Assembly: GCA_016508695.1 (NCBI GenBank)
Contig: VNKQ01000007.1
Span: forward strand, 620,001 to 684,000
Length of the DNA: 64,000 nucleotides
Direction of reading: 5' to 3'
DNA from: Hyphodiscus hymeniophilus
Taxonomy: Eukaryota; Ascomycota; Leotiomycetes; Helotiales; Hyphodiscaceae
Shown: one piece after another, positions 45,963 through 58,686 of the stretch
How the letters are laid out: each line of letters opens with the position of its first letter
How positions within the stretch are numbered: position 1 is the stretch's first letter
Notes under the pieces: generated by a model
What the model was told of the DNA's origin: nothing
The model's input: the letters and a program-made list of their open reading frames with translations, nothing else
Databases searched by the model: none
Program-made: the position numbers and the translations under genes

Positions 45963-46922
45963 CTAAACTTTCTTGGGTAAAGAAAATCCTCTCGTCATGA
46001 AGTCCCCGCCTTTTTGCTTCTGAGCTTCATATCCGGTGCTCGAGAAAAGGCTCTTCAAGTTCTCGTTCAATCCTAGCTTTCGCCTCTTGTTACGCTCATC
46101 TTGTTCCTCGAGAACACGAGATGTCAATGAAGCCGTAGCTGCATTCTTGATACCAGACGGCGTCGATGTCCCGCTCCTGGATTGAGAGATTGCTGCGCCG
46201 TTTTCTGCTGATCTACTCTTGACCTTCTCTGCCAGACCTTCTGATTTCTTATTCGAAGCTGTCCTCCTCTCTTCCGTTGGTACCGTATCGGCCTCTGCAT
46301 GCTTCTTTCGTTTTTTGTTACCAGGTGCTTTCTTCAAAGAATGTGTCAACCCTGCCTCCTTCAACTTCGCAGCTCTAGCAGACAGCTTAATGATATCTTC
46401 CTTCGCCAAAGGCAGAATTGTGATAACGTTCTCTGAAGTATAGGGCTCGTTGCATTCCACACATGTCTCTCCAGCGACTTCTCGAATGGAAACTTCTGAA
46501 AATGCATGCCCGCAAGGCACCAGGTATACAGCTTTCGTAGTAGGTCCTAGCTCCTTGCTTGTAATCGGACATATCTTCTTCTCGTCCTTCTCGTCCTTGG
46601 AAATTGTGAACTTCACCTCAACCACATCTCGCAGACCCTTCACGCGACCTTGAAGAACATCCTCTTTATCTTTGACGATCGAAGCTGGGACATCGTCGTC
46701 TTTAGGAAGAAGCTGTTCTAGGATAGCTTCTTTGTTGTATAAAATTCCAGCACAATCAGAGACTATTGGCGAAGCAAGAGGACGGTTGGAGAGGGGACAA
46801 TAGGTCCAGGCATGGGATTGCGCCTCGAGTTGGGTGGCCTTCACTTCTGAACTATTGGGGTTGCGAGAGGCGTTCTTAACCAGCTCTCGTCGGGTTGGAA
46901 TACTACCACCATCATTACCCAT
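45963..46922 (-). CDS. RTF2: Replication termination factor 2 (Rtf2) family
   Basis: A single exon of 319 residues. The start MGNDGGSIPTRRELVK is the family's usual opening. The N-terminal half has the divergent RING-like fold: WTYCPLSNRPL, VSDCAGILYNKEAI, KICPITSKELG, YLVPCGHAFSEVSI and CVECNEPYTSENVI. The C-terminal half is Lys/Ser-rich with a conserved end (SLFSSTGYEAQ, GGDFMTRGFSLPK). Rtf2 acts in stalled-fork control and is also linked to splicing in fission yeast. It is divergent from TOR. Confidence 0.9.
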   Translation of the reverse strand: MGNDGGSIPTRRELVKNASRNPNSSEVKATQLEAQSHAWTYCPLSNRPLASPIVSDCAGILYNKEAILEQLLPKDDDVPASIVKDKEDVLQGRVKGLRDVVEVKFTISKDEKDEKKICPITSKELGPTTKAVYLVPCGHAFSEVSIREVAGETCVECNEPYTSENVITILPLAKEDIIKLSARAAKLKEAGLTHSLKKAPGNKKRKKHAEADTVPTEERRTASNKKSEGLAEKVKSRSAENGAAISQSRSGTSTPSGIKNAATASLTSRVLEEQDERNKRRKLGLNENLKSLFSSTGYEAQKQKGGDFMTRGFSLPKKV

Positions 46923-47209
46923 TGTGTAGGTTGAGGGATGTGATTATAACTTGTGAAGATGATGTGAACGTGAATGTGAATGTGTAGTTGTTTCTTCGAG
47001 CAAGGCGAAGGCAAGCGGGCGGAGATAAGATTCACTAGCGTGACGTCCGGTGAGCTTCGAAGCTCACGAGGCTCACTTTCGTTGCAGATCAGAACCGAAA
47101 AATCAACGCCAGAGACAGCATATAGATCGAACCTGGAACGCTTCAGCGCATATGGATGGCGATGACTTATGCAAACTAGAAAGCAAGTTGGCGCGCAAAC
47201 GACGTCAAA
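46923..47209. promoter_or_regulatory. Divergent promoter RTF2/TOR
   Basis: 287 bp separate the two ATGs. A GTGAAYGTGAATGTG run is present at about 46,965-46,985. Both promoters must lie here unless one gene has a leader overlapping the other. Confidence 0.5.
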
Positions 47210-50200
47210 ATGTCGCAACAAGATGCTGCTCTCAACCGCATCATTATCGACTTGCGCTCACGGTCAGGAACGCCCCAAGCCCCAACAGCAGAGAACATTT
47301 GCTGACAGGCATACTTGATAGAAGTAGCGATGAAACACGAAAGAGAGCCGCATTAGAACTGAGAGAACTGGTGGTGGTCGCTGCAAGAGGTATGGCGCAG
47401 AGAAGCCTCAGTCCCCGGCCACTACGTTGACAATAGCAGACATTCCCCAAGAGAAATTCGCAGACTTTTACAATGGTGCGACTGCAAGAATTACACAGCT
47501 GATCAGCCATGGCAATGATCCGGCTGACCGACTCGGCGGCATCCATGCCCTCGATGCCCTCATCGATTTCGACGGGGTTGATGTTGCCCAGAAGACGACT
47601 CGCTTCACCCAGTCCCTTCGAACAGTCCTCCGTGGAAAGGACCTTGTACCAATGCAGGCAGCGGCGGTGGCCCTTGGCAAAATTTGCAGACCAGGAGGGT
47701 CGCTAATATCTGAGTTAGTTGAAAGCGAGGTGAAGACCGCCCTGGAATGGCTGCAGTCGGATAGAGTGGAGGAGAGACGATACAGCTCTGTCCTTGTCCT
47801 CCGAGAACTTGCTCGCAATGCCCCGACCTTAATGTACGCATTCGTTGGACTCGTCTTCGATCAAATATGGGTGGGCTTGCGCGACATCCGCCTTCTCATT
47901 CGACAGACTTCTGCAGAGGCAATCAGTGCCTGCTTCCAAATTATACGAGAGAGAGATCAAGCTATGCGGCAGACATGGCAAGCCAAGATCTACGAAGAGG
48001 CCGTCCAAGGTGTTCGCCAAGGCTCTGTTGAGTACATACATGGTTCTTTGCTTGTCATCAAGGAGCTGCTTCAACAAGGTGGCATGTTCATGCATGATCA
48101 CTATGCAGAGGTCTGCGACATTGTCTTCAAATACAAGGATCACAAAGACGTTCAGATTCGTCGAACAGTAGTGATGTTGATCCCTGAGCTTGCGAACTAC
48201 TCTCCAACGGAATTCGCGGCGTCTTATCTGCACAAGTTTATGGTCTTCCTGTCCGGCATGCTGAAGAAGGATAAAGATCGGAATGATGCATTCTTGGCTA
48301 TTGGAAATATCGCAAACGCAGTGAAGAGCGCCATAGCACCTTACCTTGATGGTGTTTTGATATATGTTCGCGAAGGACTGAGCCTGAAGTCGTAAGTAAC
48401 CAGTTGGCAAGATACTAAGGAGGGCTGCTGACTCTCTAGACGGCGAAGCGGCACAGTCGATCCAGTATTCGACTGCATTAGTAGACTTGCTGTGGCGGTG
48501 GGGCAGACGTTGAGCAAGTATATGGAAGCACTTCTTGACCCTATATTTGCCTGCGAGTTGACGCCAAAGCTCACACAAGCACTGGTGGATATGGCACATT
48601 ACATTCCCCCTGTGAAGTCGACAATCCAGGAACGATTATTGGATATGCTAAGTAAAGTACTATGCGGAGAACCATTCAAACCCCTAGGCGCCCCGACACC
48701 AAATAGCATTGCTGCGGCCTCAGTCGTCCCTAAGGACTCCAAAGACCCTCTCGCATACGAACATCGCCAAGCCGAAATCAAACTAGCTTTGAATACTCTT
48801 GGCAGCTTCGACTTCTCTGGTCATGTTCTTAACGAATTTGTTCGCGATGTTGCCATTAAATACGTCGAAGACGACGACCCGGAGATCCGGGAGGCAGCCG
48901 CCCTAACCTGCTGCCAACTTTATATACGGGATCCTATTGTCAATCAGACCAGTCATCATGCTATTCAAGTCGTCAGCGAAGTTATTGAAAAGCTTCTTAC
49001 AGTTGGTGTCGCCGATCCTGACCCAGCCATTCGAAGGACTGTTCTGGCAGCTCTCGACGAACGTTTCGATCGACACCTTGCCAAAGCGGAAAACATTCGA
49101 ACTCTGTTCTTTGCTCTGAACGACGAGGTCTTTGCTATCAGAGAAGTTGCGATCACCATCATTGGTCGTTTGACGCATGTTAATCCAGCCTATGTCATTC
49201 CCTCGTTGCGAAAGGTTCTCATCCAGATGCTCACAGAACTAGAGTTCTCTGATGTCGCCAGGAATAAGGAAGAGAGTGCGAGACTGCTAAGCTTGCTTGT
49301 TCAGAATTCGCAAGGGCTTATCAAGCCATATGTGGATCCCATGATCTCTGTGCTACTCCCTAAAGCTGAAGATCCTAGTCCAGCAGTCGCGGCAACTATT
49401 TTGAAAGCAATTGGGGAGCTCTGCACTGTGGGTGGGGAGGACATGATCCCGTATACTCACTCGCTCATGCCTATCATCCTTAAGGCGTTGGAAGATCAGA
49501 GCTCTACTGCAAAGCGCGAAGCAGCCTTGCGTACTCTTGGACAGCTGGCAAGCAACTCTGGCTATGTCATCAGACCATATTTGGAATATCCTAGACTGCT
49601 TGAAATCCTGCAGACCATTATCCGAGGGGAATCGTCAAGAGGACCCTTACGACAAGAAACTATCAAACTTATGGGAATTTTAGGCGCTCTTGACCCATAC
49701 CGGCATCAACAAGTTGAGGAACGATCACCGGAAATGCAATCCCGTCTCGAGTCCAACCAAATGACTGATATATCACTTATGATGACCGGTCTCACCCCGT
49801 CGAACAAGGAGTACTTTCCGACCGTTGTGATCAATGCCTTGTTGAACATCTTGAAAGACATATCACTCGTTCAGCACCACGCAGTCGTCATCGAAGCGAT
49901 TATGAGCATCTTCAGAACTCTTGGATTGGAGTGCGTTTCTTTCCTTGATAAGATCATACCCGCCTTCTTGAGTGTCATCCGGAGCTCCCCTCCAACGCGA
50001 CTCGAATCATATTTCAGTCAACTGGGCGTCCTAGTAACGATTGTACGACAACACATCCGGAACTTCCTCCCTGATATTGTGACAGTTTTACAGGAGTACT
50101 GGAATGTGTCTCACACCCTCCAAGCCAACATCCTCCAGCTAGTGGAAGCCATTTCACGGTCACTTGAGGGCGAATTCAAGATCTATCTGGCGGGTCTACT

Positions 50201-53200
50201 TCCATTGATGTTGAATGTGCTGGAGAAAGACCCATCTACAAGGCGCCTGCCCTCGGAACGGGTGCTCCATGCTTTCCTGGTGTTTGGTTCCAGTAGCGAA
50301 GAGTACATGCACTTGATCATTCCGGTCATCGTAGGTGTCTTCGAAAAGCCACAACAGCCATCATTCATTCGCAAGTCTGCCATCGAGACCATTGGCAAGA
50401 TATCGCGGCAAGTCAATCTTAATGATTATGCGTCGAAAATCATCCACCCATTGGCGCGAGTCCTGGGCGGTAACGATATCTCACTGAGACTTGCATCACT
50501 TGACACACTCTGCGCACTCATTTTCCAGCTTGGTAAAGACTACCTCCACTTCGTCGGAACCATCAACAAAGTGCTCGTAGCTCATCAGATCCAACACCAG
50601 AATTATGAACTCCTAGTTAGCAAGTTACAGAAAGGAGAAGTCTTACCGCAGGATTTGAATGCCGAAGACCGTTTCCACAATCAAATTGATGAAGCGCCTT
50701 TTGCCGATATCAGCAACAAGAAGCTTGACTCAAACCCAGTCCACTTGAAAGCCTCATGGGATGCTACTGGCAAGTCAACAAAAGAGGATTGGCAAGAATG
50801 GATGCGCAGATTTAGTGTTACTGTTCTGATGGAGTCTCCCAACCATGCTCTCAGATCATGCGCCAGTCTTGCTAGCGTGTATCCTCCCCTAGCACGAGAG
50901 CTGTTCAATTCTGCGTTCGTCTCTTGTTGGGGCGATCTTTTTGAGCCTTACCAGGATGACCTGATTCAAAACATCGAGACTGCGATTCGTTCGCCTCATG
51001 TCACGCCTGACCTTCTCGGCGTTCTACTTAACCTTGCCGAGTTCATGGAGCACGACGATAAAGCTCTTCCGATTGATATTCGAGTTTTGGGTCGCGAAGC
51101 TGGCAGATGTCATGCCTGGGCAAAGGCTCTGCACTATAAAGAATTAGAATTCTGCCAGGACCAGACCAGTGGTGCTGTGGAAGCGCTGATTCAAATCAAT
51201 AACCAATTACAACAATACGATGCCGCTATTGGAATTTTACGGAAGGCGCAACTCTATAAGGATGGCATCCAGCTGCGTGAGACCTGGTTTGAAAAACTCG
51301 AACGCTGGGAGGAAGCCTTGGACTTTTACAAGAAGCGCGAGCAAGAGTTTCCCGACCAGGCAGAGAGTTTCGATATTATAATGGGGAAAATGAGATGCCT
51401 GCACGCCTTGGGTGAGTGGGATTCTCTGTCTGCTCTTGCTCAAGACAAGTGGTCCACCTCAAGCTTAGAGATCAAACGAGCACTTGCTCCTTTGGCGACT
51501 GCTGCTGCTTGGGGCCTTGGGAAGTGGGACCTGATGGACGACTACCTCAGTGTGATGAAGAGTAATACTCCCGACCGATCATTCTTTGGCGCGATTCTCG
51601 CTTTACACCGAAACCAATTCAGAGAAGCCGCGTTATATATTCAGAAAGCGAGAGAGGGCCTCGATACTGAGCTGAGCGCTTTGGTTAGCGAATCGTACAA
51701 TAGAGCCTACACTGTCGTTGTGCGGGTGCAGATGTTAGCAGAACTCGAAGAACTCATTACATATAAGCAGAGCAACAATAATCCCTCCAAGCAGGAAACC
51801 ATTCGTAGCACGTGGGAGGAACGTCTGCTGGGTTGTCAAAGAAATGTGGAGGTCTGGCAGAGAATGCTGAGATTGCGCGGTCTGGTGGTTTCACCAAAGG
51901 AGAACATGAAGATGTGTATCAAGTTTGCCAATTTGTGCAGAAAATCTGGTCGTATGGGTCTCGCAGAGAAGGAGTTGAAAATGCTTATTGGCAATGAGGA
52001 CAGCTTGGACACGATACTGCCTTTCACAGAGACTGGAGAGTATCGACGAAATGGAAGACCCAAAAATCTTCCGGCGCCTGTCAATTACGCTGTCCTCAAG
52101 TATCAATGGGCCGCTGGCAAACAAACCCAAGCTCTCGAGGCTCTTAAAAATTTCACGACAGATATGGCCGACGCGGTGGAAGCTGCGCAGAGGGCTGCTC
52201 AAGGCATTAACGGTGCTAATGAAACCCACGCCATGAACGGAAACGGAGCAGCAATTACTAACGGCTATGGACTGCATAGCAATGGATTATCTGGTGCCAC
52301 TGCCATGCTAAGTCCGAAAGCTATGCTTGATCATACTATACTCCTCGCCAGATGCTGCCTCAAGCAAGGTGAATGGCAAGTTGCGCAGAAGAAAGGCGAT
52401 TGGCAGCACGATCACGTCGATGATGTCCTAGCTTCCTATCAAGCTGCGACGCACTATCATCCCACATGGTACAAAGCGTGGCATGCATGGGCGCTTGCGA
52501 ATTTTGAAATTGTACAGGCTATTGGTCAAAGACCTGAGCGCGATTCAACGCCAGTGCCTCCATCTATCATCAATCAGCACGTTGGTCCGGCAGTCCGTGG
52601 CTTCTTCAAATCGATCGCACTTTCGCAGGGGAGCTCTTTGCAAGATACGCTTCGTCTTTTGACGTTGTGGTTTGCGCACGGAGGAAGCCCAGAGGTGAAT
52701 GCGGCTGTAACCGAAGGCTTCACTTCTGTCAGCGTTGATACTTGGTTAGAAGTGATTCCTCAGCTTATTGCCCGTATCAATCAGCCAAACACTCGAGTCA
52801 GGCAATCAATTCACAATCTGCTTGCCGACATCGGCAGAGCTCATCCACAAGCACTGGTGTATCCACTGACTGTGGCAATGAAGTCAGCCCCAAACACTCG
52901 ACGGTCGAGATCAGCCATGCAGATCATGGATAGTATGCGCCAGCACAGCGCTCGACTTGTTGAACAAGCAGACATCATCAGTCACGAGCTTATCCGTGTG
53001 GCTGTCCTGTGGCATGAACAGTGGCACGAAGGACTCGAGGAGGCTTCTAGGCTATACTTCGGTGATCGCAATATTGAGGGTATGTTTAACACTTTGGCGC
53101 CACTACACGAGATGCTTGATCATGGTCCCGAGACCCTTAGAGAAATCTCGTTCGCTCAGACCTTTGGTCGTGACCTCCAAGAAGCTCGCGAATGGTGTTT

Positions 53201-54693
53201 CACATATAGACAGTCTGGAGATGTGGGAGACATCAACCAAGCCTGGGATTTGTACTACCAAGTCTTCCGGAGAATTGCTCGCCAACTTCCACAGCTGAAT
53301 AACTTGGAGTTGGCTTATGTTTCCCCCAAGCTTCTTCATGCCCGAGATCTTGATTTGGCTGTCCCTGGTACATACCAAAGCGGGAAGGAGGTCATCAAAA
53401 TTGTCAATTTTGAAGCAACATTTAGCGTCATTTCATCCAAGCAAAGACCCCGAAAGCTCAGTCTCAACGGAAATGATGGAATAGCATACGCATTCCTCCT
53501 CAAGGGTCACGAAGACATTCGCCAAGATGAGCGTGTTATGCAGCTCTTCGGTCTCTGTAACACTCTCCTAACGGGCGACTCCGAATCATACAAGAGACAT
53601 CTCAACATTCAGCGATTTCCGGCTATTCCTCTGTCGCAGAACTCCGGTCTGTTGGGCTGGCTTCCAAACAGTGACACACTCCACGTATTGATCCGCGAGT
53701 ACAGAGAGAGTCGCAAGATTTTGCTCAATATTGAGCATCGCATCATGTTGCAGATGGCTCCAGACTATGATAATCTCACCTTGATGCAAAAAGTGGAAGT
53801 ATTCGGATACGCCTTGGACAACACAACCGGTCAAGATCTCTACCGAGTACTTTGGCTGAAGAGCAAGAGTTCAGAATCTTGGCTTGAGCGCCGCACCAAC
53901 TACACTCGCTCGCTCGGCGTGATGTCAATGGTGGGCTACATCCTTGGTCTGGGCGACAGACATCCTTCGAACATTATGCTTGATCGGATTACTGGAAAGA
54001 TCATTCATATCGATTTTGGTGACTGTTTCGAAGTCGCCATGCATCGTGAGAAGTATCCCGAGAGAGTGCCATTCCGCTTGACGAGAATGTTGACCTACGC
54101 AATGGAAGTCAGCAATATCGAAGGAAGCTTTAGAATCACCTGTGAGAATGTTATGAGAGTTTTACGTGATAATAAAGAGTCTCTAATGGCTGTTCTGGAA
54201 GCTGTAAGTTTAAAGTTCTATCCCTTATCTTGGTTTTCCTGACAAAAGATAGTTCATCCATGATCCTCTTCTTAATTGGCGTCTCACGGGCGAGAATACA
54301 TCACCACCAGGCCCTAATTTCCGCTCGGAACGTCGCGAGTCTCTGATCGCGGCGCAAGATCGTCGGCCATCGATCATGGAGGCCGATGTGCCGCCATCTG
54401 AATTCATGGCCCAGGATCCTACCGCGGCACCAGGAGGACCGCCGTCTTCACGACCACGAGCAAGAACAAACTCTACCGCAGCTGGAGTAGGAGCTCCAGA
54501 TCCTGACGCTGCAGAGACCCAGAACCAGAGAGCGGTGGAAGTATTGAACAGAGTCAAGGAGAAGCTTACAGGTCACGATTTCAGACCGGATGAGGAGCTC
54601 ACGTACATTCTCCAAGTGGACAAGTTGCTCACTGAAGCGACGAAGTTAGAGAATCTATGCCAGCACTACATCGGTTGGTGTAGCTTCTGGTGA
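47210..54693 (+). CDS. TOR serine/threonine protein kinase (PIKK)
   Basis: Five exons (47210-47262, 47322-47389, 47437-48391, 48440-54203, 54253-54693) give about 2,426 residues. N-terminal HEAT repeats open with MSQQDAALNRIIIDLRSRS and the RIGG-like block DRLGGIHALDALIDFDGVD. A FAT domain follows (WHAWALANFEIVQA). The FRB segment is WHEQWHEGLEEASRLYFGDR to YYQVFRRIARQL. The kinase domain has LLKGHEDIRQDERVMQLF, catalytic loop GLGDRHPSNIMLDR and metal loop HIDFGDCFE. The FATC ends YIGWCSFW. TOR controls growth, translation and autophagy in response to nutrients as the core of TORC1/TORC2. The FRB serine/tryptophan region needed for FKBP12-rapamycin binding looks intact. The last intron falls after VLEA, just past the kinase core. 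Confidence 0.95.
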
Positions 54694-55126
54694 TGTGGCA
54701 AGGCGCGCATGAATATAGTTAGGAAATTCACGACTGAACGGCCTACATGAGTGGCGTTTAAGTGAGGGATGCTTTTTGAATTCATTTGCGGGAAGGATAC
54801 TTGCAATAAAGGCAGAGATTGTAACACCGTTGTACGTATAGAGTGGTTGGCGTTAAGGCATGGGCATGAGCATGGCAGGCGGGCGGTGGAAATCTATGAT
54901 AATTCCTTCTGACAATGCTCTGAATCGTTGAAAGTGACTCGTGATAGACGTGACACTGAAAGCCCTATCGAAGCTAATAACAATTTACGACTCCCAGAAA
55001 AGGAGCTGGGCGCCTTCTGGTGCTTGGCGCTGTGAAACCTCGCTAAGATCATTGAAACTAGTAGTCCAAAGTACCTTCGTACAAGCCACTTCACCAATAT
55101 CCATCATCTTTCACAACACAATAAAC
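54694..55126. other. Intergenic; no gene seen
   Basis: 433 bp between the TOR stop and the start of the glucosidase II beta gene; presumed TOR 3' end and downstream promoter. Confidence 0.4.
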
Positions 55127-56934
55127 ATGAGGAGAATAGAAGCTTTGGTGCTCCTCAGCACACTCTCTACTACGGTTATCGCTGCCGACTCTTCTCGACC
55201 TCGAGGAGTTGGCCCTGAATGTAAGCCTGGACTACAGTATCCAAATACAGCTGGCATCATTGAACATCAACTAATTGTTTCACAGTCGCAAAATTCTACA
55301 AATCTACAGACAGCTTCACCTGTATCTCGAATCCCTCCATCAAGCTTGACATCTCCCAAATCAATGATGATTACTGCGATTGCCCCGATGGCTCAGACGA
55401 ACCCGGCACAGCTGCTTGCACCTACCTCTCCGAGCTCTCCCCGCCTCAGCCAGTAGCTGGCACGATCACCGGCACATCAAATGCGACTGTTTCTCTCCCT
55501 GGATATTACTGCAAGAACAAGGGTCATGTACCGGGGTACATACCACATACATATGTCAATGATGGCGTATGTGATTATGAGGTCTGCTGTGATGGCAGTG
55601 ATGAGTGGGAGGGTGCTGGGGTATCAAGTGTGAGGACAAGTGTAAGGATATTGGGAAGGAGTTCAGACGACTCGATGAGATTAGGCAGAAGAGCGCGAGA
55701 GCTGCGCTCAAGAAGAAAGACGAGTTGGTTAAGGAGGCTCAGCAGTTGAGAGCTGGTGTCGAGATGAGCATCACGAGATTGGAAGGCGAACTCAAGGCCC
55801 AGGAAACCAAGGCAGAAGAGTTGAAGAAGAGGTACGAGGATGTTGAACGAAGGGAGAGGGGTAAGATCGTCACGAGCAAAGGGAAGGGCAGCAAAATTAC
55901 AGTTCTGGCTGGCCTTGCGAAGCAACGAGTGGAGGAGCTGAGAGAGGCTCTTCTTAGCGCTGTGGGGAAGAGGGACGCGTTAAAAGAGAAGGTCAAGCAA
56001 CTTGAGGCTATACTTTCCACCTTCAAGGAGGAGTACAATCCCAATTTCAACGACGAGGGTGTTAAGAGGGCGGTCCAGGCTTGGGAGAACTATGCCGCAA
56101 ACAAGGATCCAGCTGGCGAGGATACTTCTGCAGAAGATCGTGATATTGAGGACATCTCAAAGCCAGACACCGAATCGGAGGGTATCAACTGGGCAGAATA
56201 CGAGGCTGAGGAGGAAAGTGATGTTGATGCTCGTTAGTATTTGACCCTCTTCTAACAGAACAAGATGCTGATAAATCGAAGTCTATAAGTTCGAAGAATA
56301 CCTTCCTGAGTCGGTCCGTAGCTGGGTCCACCAAAAGCTCGTCGATCTTCGCATCATGCTCGTTGAAAATGGTATCCTAGCTGATAATGCTAATTCGGGC
56401 AGCGAATCCAAGGCCGTTAGCGACGCCCGAGCTGCATACCAAAGTGTGGCCGATGATGTAGGCATCAAGCAGTCCTCTCTCGACGACCAGAAGAGCGATC
56501 TTGTTAAAGACTACGGTCCCAATGATATATTCCGCGCTCTCAAAAACACCTGCATCACCAAAGATTCCGGCGAATACACCTACGAGCTCTGCTGGCTTGA
56601 TAAGACCAGCCAGAAGTCTAAGAAAGGAGGCGGAAATACTGGTATGGGTAATTTCGTCCGATTTGACAAGTTATTCGTTGATGAAGAGATTGGCGCCGAT
56701 GGTAGAGGGCTTGGATCAGGAGAGAGGCTTACCTTGGTCTACGAGAACGGACAGCATTGCTGGAATGGGCCGAATAGACAGACAACTGTGGTCCTCGGGT
56801 GTGCGGAGAAAGACGAGATCTGGAAAGTCATTGAGCAGGAGAAGTGCAAATATAGAATGGACGTTGGTTCGCCAGCTGTTTGTGAGAAGGCTGCAGCTAT
56901 GGCCGAGGCGGCAAGTAAAAAGGATGAGCTATAA
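55127..56934 (+). CDS. Glucosidase II beta subunit (PRKCSH-like), one apparent indel
   Basis: Exon 1 (55127-55220) encodes a signal peptide (MRRIEALVLLSTLSTTVIAA). After an intron (55221-55285) come two LDL-A-like cysteine modules (DDYCDCPDGSDEPGT and CDYEVCCDGSDEWEG), a long coiled coil, an intron at 56233-56281, and a C-terminal MRH domain (YELCWLDKTSQK, GQHCWNGPNRQTTVVLGC, EKCKYRMDVGSPAVC). The protein ends KKDEL, an ER-retrieval signal. The subunit holds and guides the glucosidase II alpha chain in N-glycan trimming and ER quality control. The frame breaks at the GGGG run 55618-55621: one more G would read GAGGIKCEDKC, as the family requires. The rest is intact, so a base-calling error is likelier than decay. 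Confidence 0.85.
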
Positions 56935-57867
56935 AATGTACTGATAGGTTTGGGTGCATGTTAGTGTATAACAATCAAAAATCGTTCTCAATTATCTGAA
57001 GAGGAGTCTTTCCTCGAATGACACCGGAGAACATTCTCTATATGATCCCGTCACGTAAACCTGGGCCATGGTAAAAGCAAAGACCGAGTGTTGGCGGACT
57101 CAATTCCCTCCAAATCTCTCAAGATACAATGACAGATACCACACCACCCTATGATCAAAACTGCTTCCATGTTTCTCTCTCACAAATCCCCCAAAAAGGC
57201 ATATCGCTCTTTCAATCGATGCTCATAGGTATACTAACGTTTCTGCACAAAGCTTCCCACTGTTGGTCGAAATGTTGGTGGCAATCGGAATTCATTTTGG
57301 GTACACAGTGTCGGCATAAAAAGATGGGATGGAAGAGGTGATACAAATACCATGTGTCACTGTGAGATCAGCTCATCTTGCGATCTCCCTATCTCCTGCT
57401 CTATGCTTCATGTAGCGACCTACGGTATCACTTGAACTCACAAATATGGAGTCTAGTCAGACTCCGTCATAAGTATACCACTGACAGTCCACTTATAGTC
57501 CCAATTTTTTTAGCAATTAGGAATCCAGGTACAAAATCCACGCAACAATATCCCTATTTCAAACGATGTGAACCACTTCTTGGTCGAGCAGTCTCCAGAG
57601 GTTACTTAGCCAATTTGTTTCCAGAGACCGCTCATTCTTTCGAACGACCAAGCAATCGGTGAAGTGTAAATCCCGGAAGTTCTAAATTTTGTCAACATCG
57701 ACGCGGAATCACAAAACAGCTCACACCAGCACTTCGTCAATCCAATAGATGCGCAAGCCGTTTGCATTCATGAAAGTACACCTAAGCAATCCTTTGAAGT
57801 TGCTAATGTAGCCCTCACCCATCCAGAGCAATCGACGAAACATAGACCCATGAGAAAACCATGCCAT
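56935..57867. other. Intergenic, 933 bp; no gene seen
   Basis: Convergent spacer between the glucosidase II beta gene and the eL13 gene. Small ORFs are present but featureless. Confidence 0.4.
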
Positions 57868-58686
57868 TTATTTCTTAGCAGCAGCAGCTTCGTCAGCCTT
57901 ATCCTTTGCTCGCTTCTCACGCTTGCCGGAGTTTCTCGCGTCGCTTCTCGCATCTCTCAATTTTCTGTAAGCACCACCCTCAATAGCCTCGGGCAAATCG
58001 CTCTTCTTGATCTCCTTGATCTCGGTGTTGGCGTGAATGATCGGCAGACCAGTCTTGATGCTGCTGATTAGGTCCTTAGCACCTGAAACCTCCTCCTTGG
58101 ATGCATCGCCCTTCTTGTGTTGGCCGATTTTGCGGGGGAAGAGGATGAGACGAGATTGGTAGGCCTTTAGGCGGGCGACGTTGACGGTGAGGGATTCGGT
58201 GGAGAGGTTTTGGCGGCGGGAGTCGACGGAGATACCGATGGTGGGTGCGAGCTTGCGGGGGATACCAGCTTCCTGTAATTGTGTCAGACCCATTGGCTTG
58301 ACCTGTGTAGCCTGATATTCCATACCTTCAACTCAGTAAGGGTGAAACCACGTCCAGCACGAACTCGGCGGTTGTATTTAATGGTAGGGCATCGGACGAT
58401 AGGTCTCAACTTGTCGATTGGTCGTGGGGCGACTGCTGCAGTCTTCGCAAGACGAGCATTGCGGCGTCTCAACTTGCGACCAGGCTGTATATCGTGTTAG
58501 AATATCTTCTCCATCCTGTATCCCTTTCTGTGCGCGTTTACCTGATCGAAGTGAACTCGAACCCGTCGTTGCCAATCCTTTCGGAAATCTACCTTCAAAT
58601 CAGCATTTTGCCCGTCTCCGGATTCGCAGAAAGGCGCCGTTGAACGTACGGTTGTGAGGGATCTGTTGGTTGTGTTTGATTGCCAT
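57868..58686 (-). CDS. RPL13: 60S ribosomal protein eL13
   Basis: Four exons (58686-58650, 58588-58542, 58484-58326, 58272-57868) give 215 residues. The splice-joined N-terminus reads MAIKHNQQIPHNHFRKDWQR. Then come QPGRKLRRRNARLAKTAA, RPIVRCPTIKYNRRVRAGRG, FTLTELKEAGIPRKLAPTIG and SVDSRRQNLSTESL, all typical of eL13. The early introns clustered in the first 85 coding bases are usual for fungal ribosomal protein genes. The Ala/Lys-rich end is normal. It is a structural component of the large cytosolic ribosomal subunit. Confidence 0.95.

Noticed and set aside
47829..48599. A 256-codon minus-strand ORF within the TOR gene
   Set aside because: It is antisense to conserved HEAT repeats and has no recognisable features.
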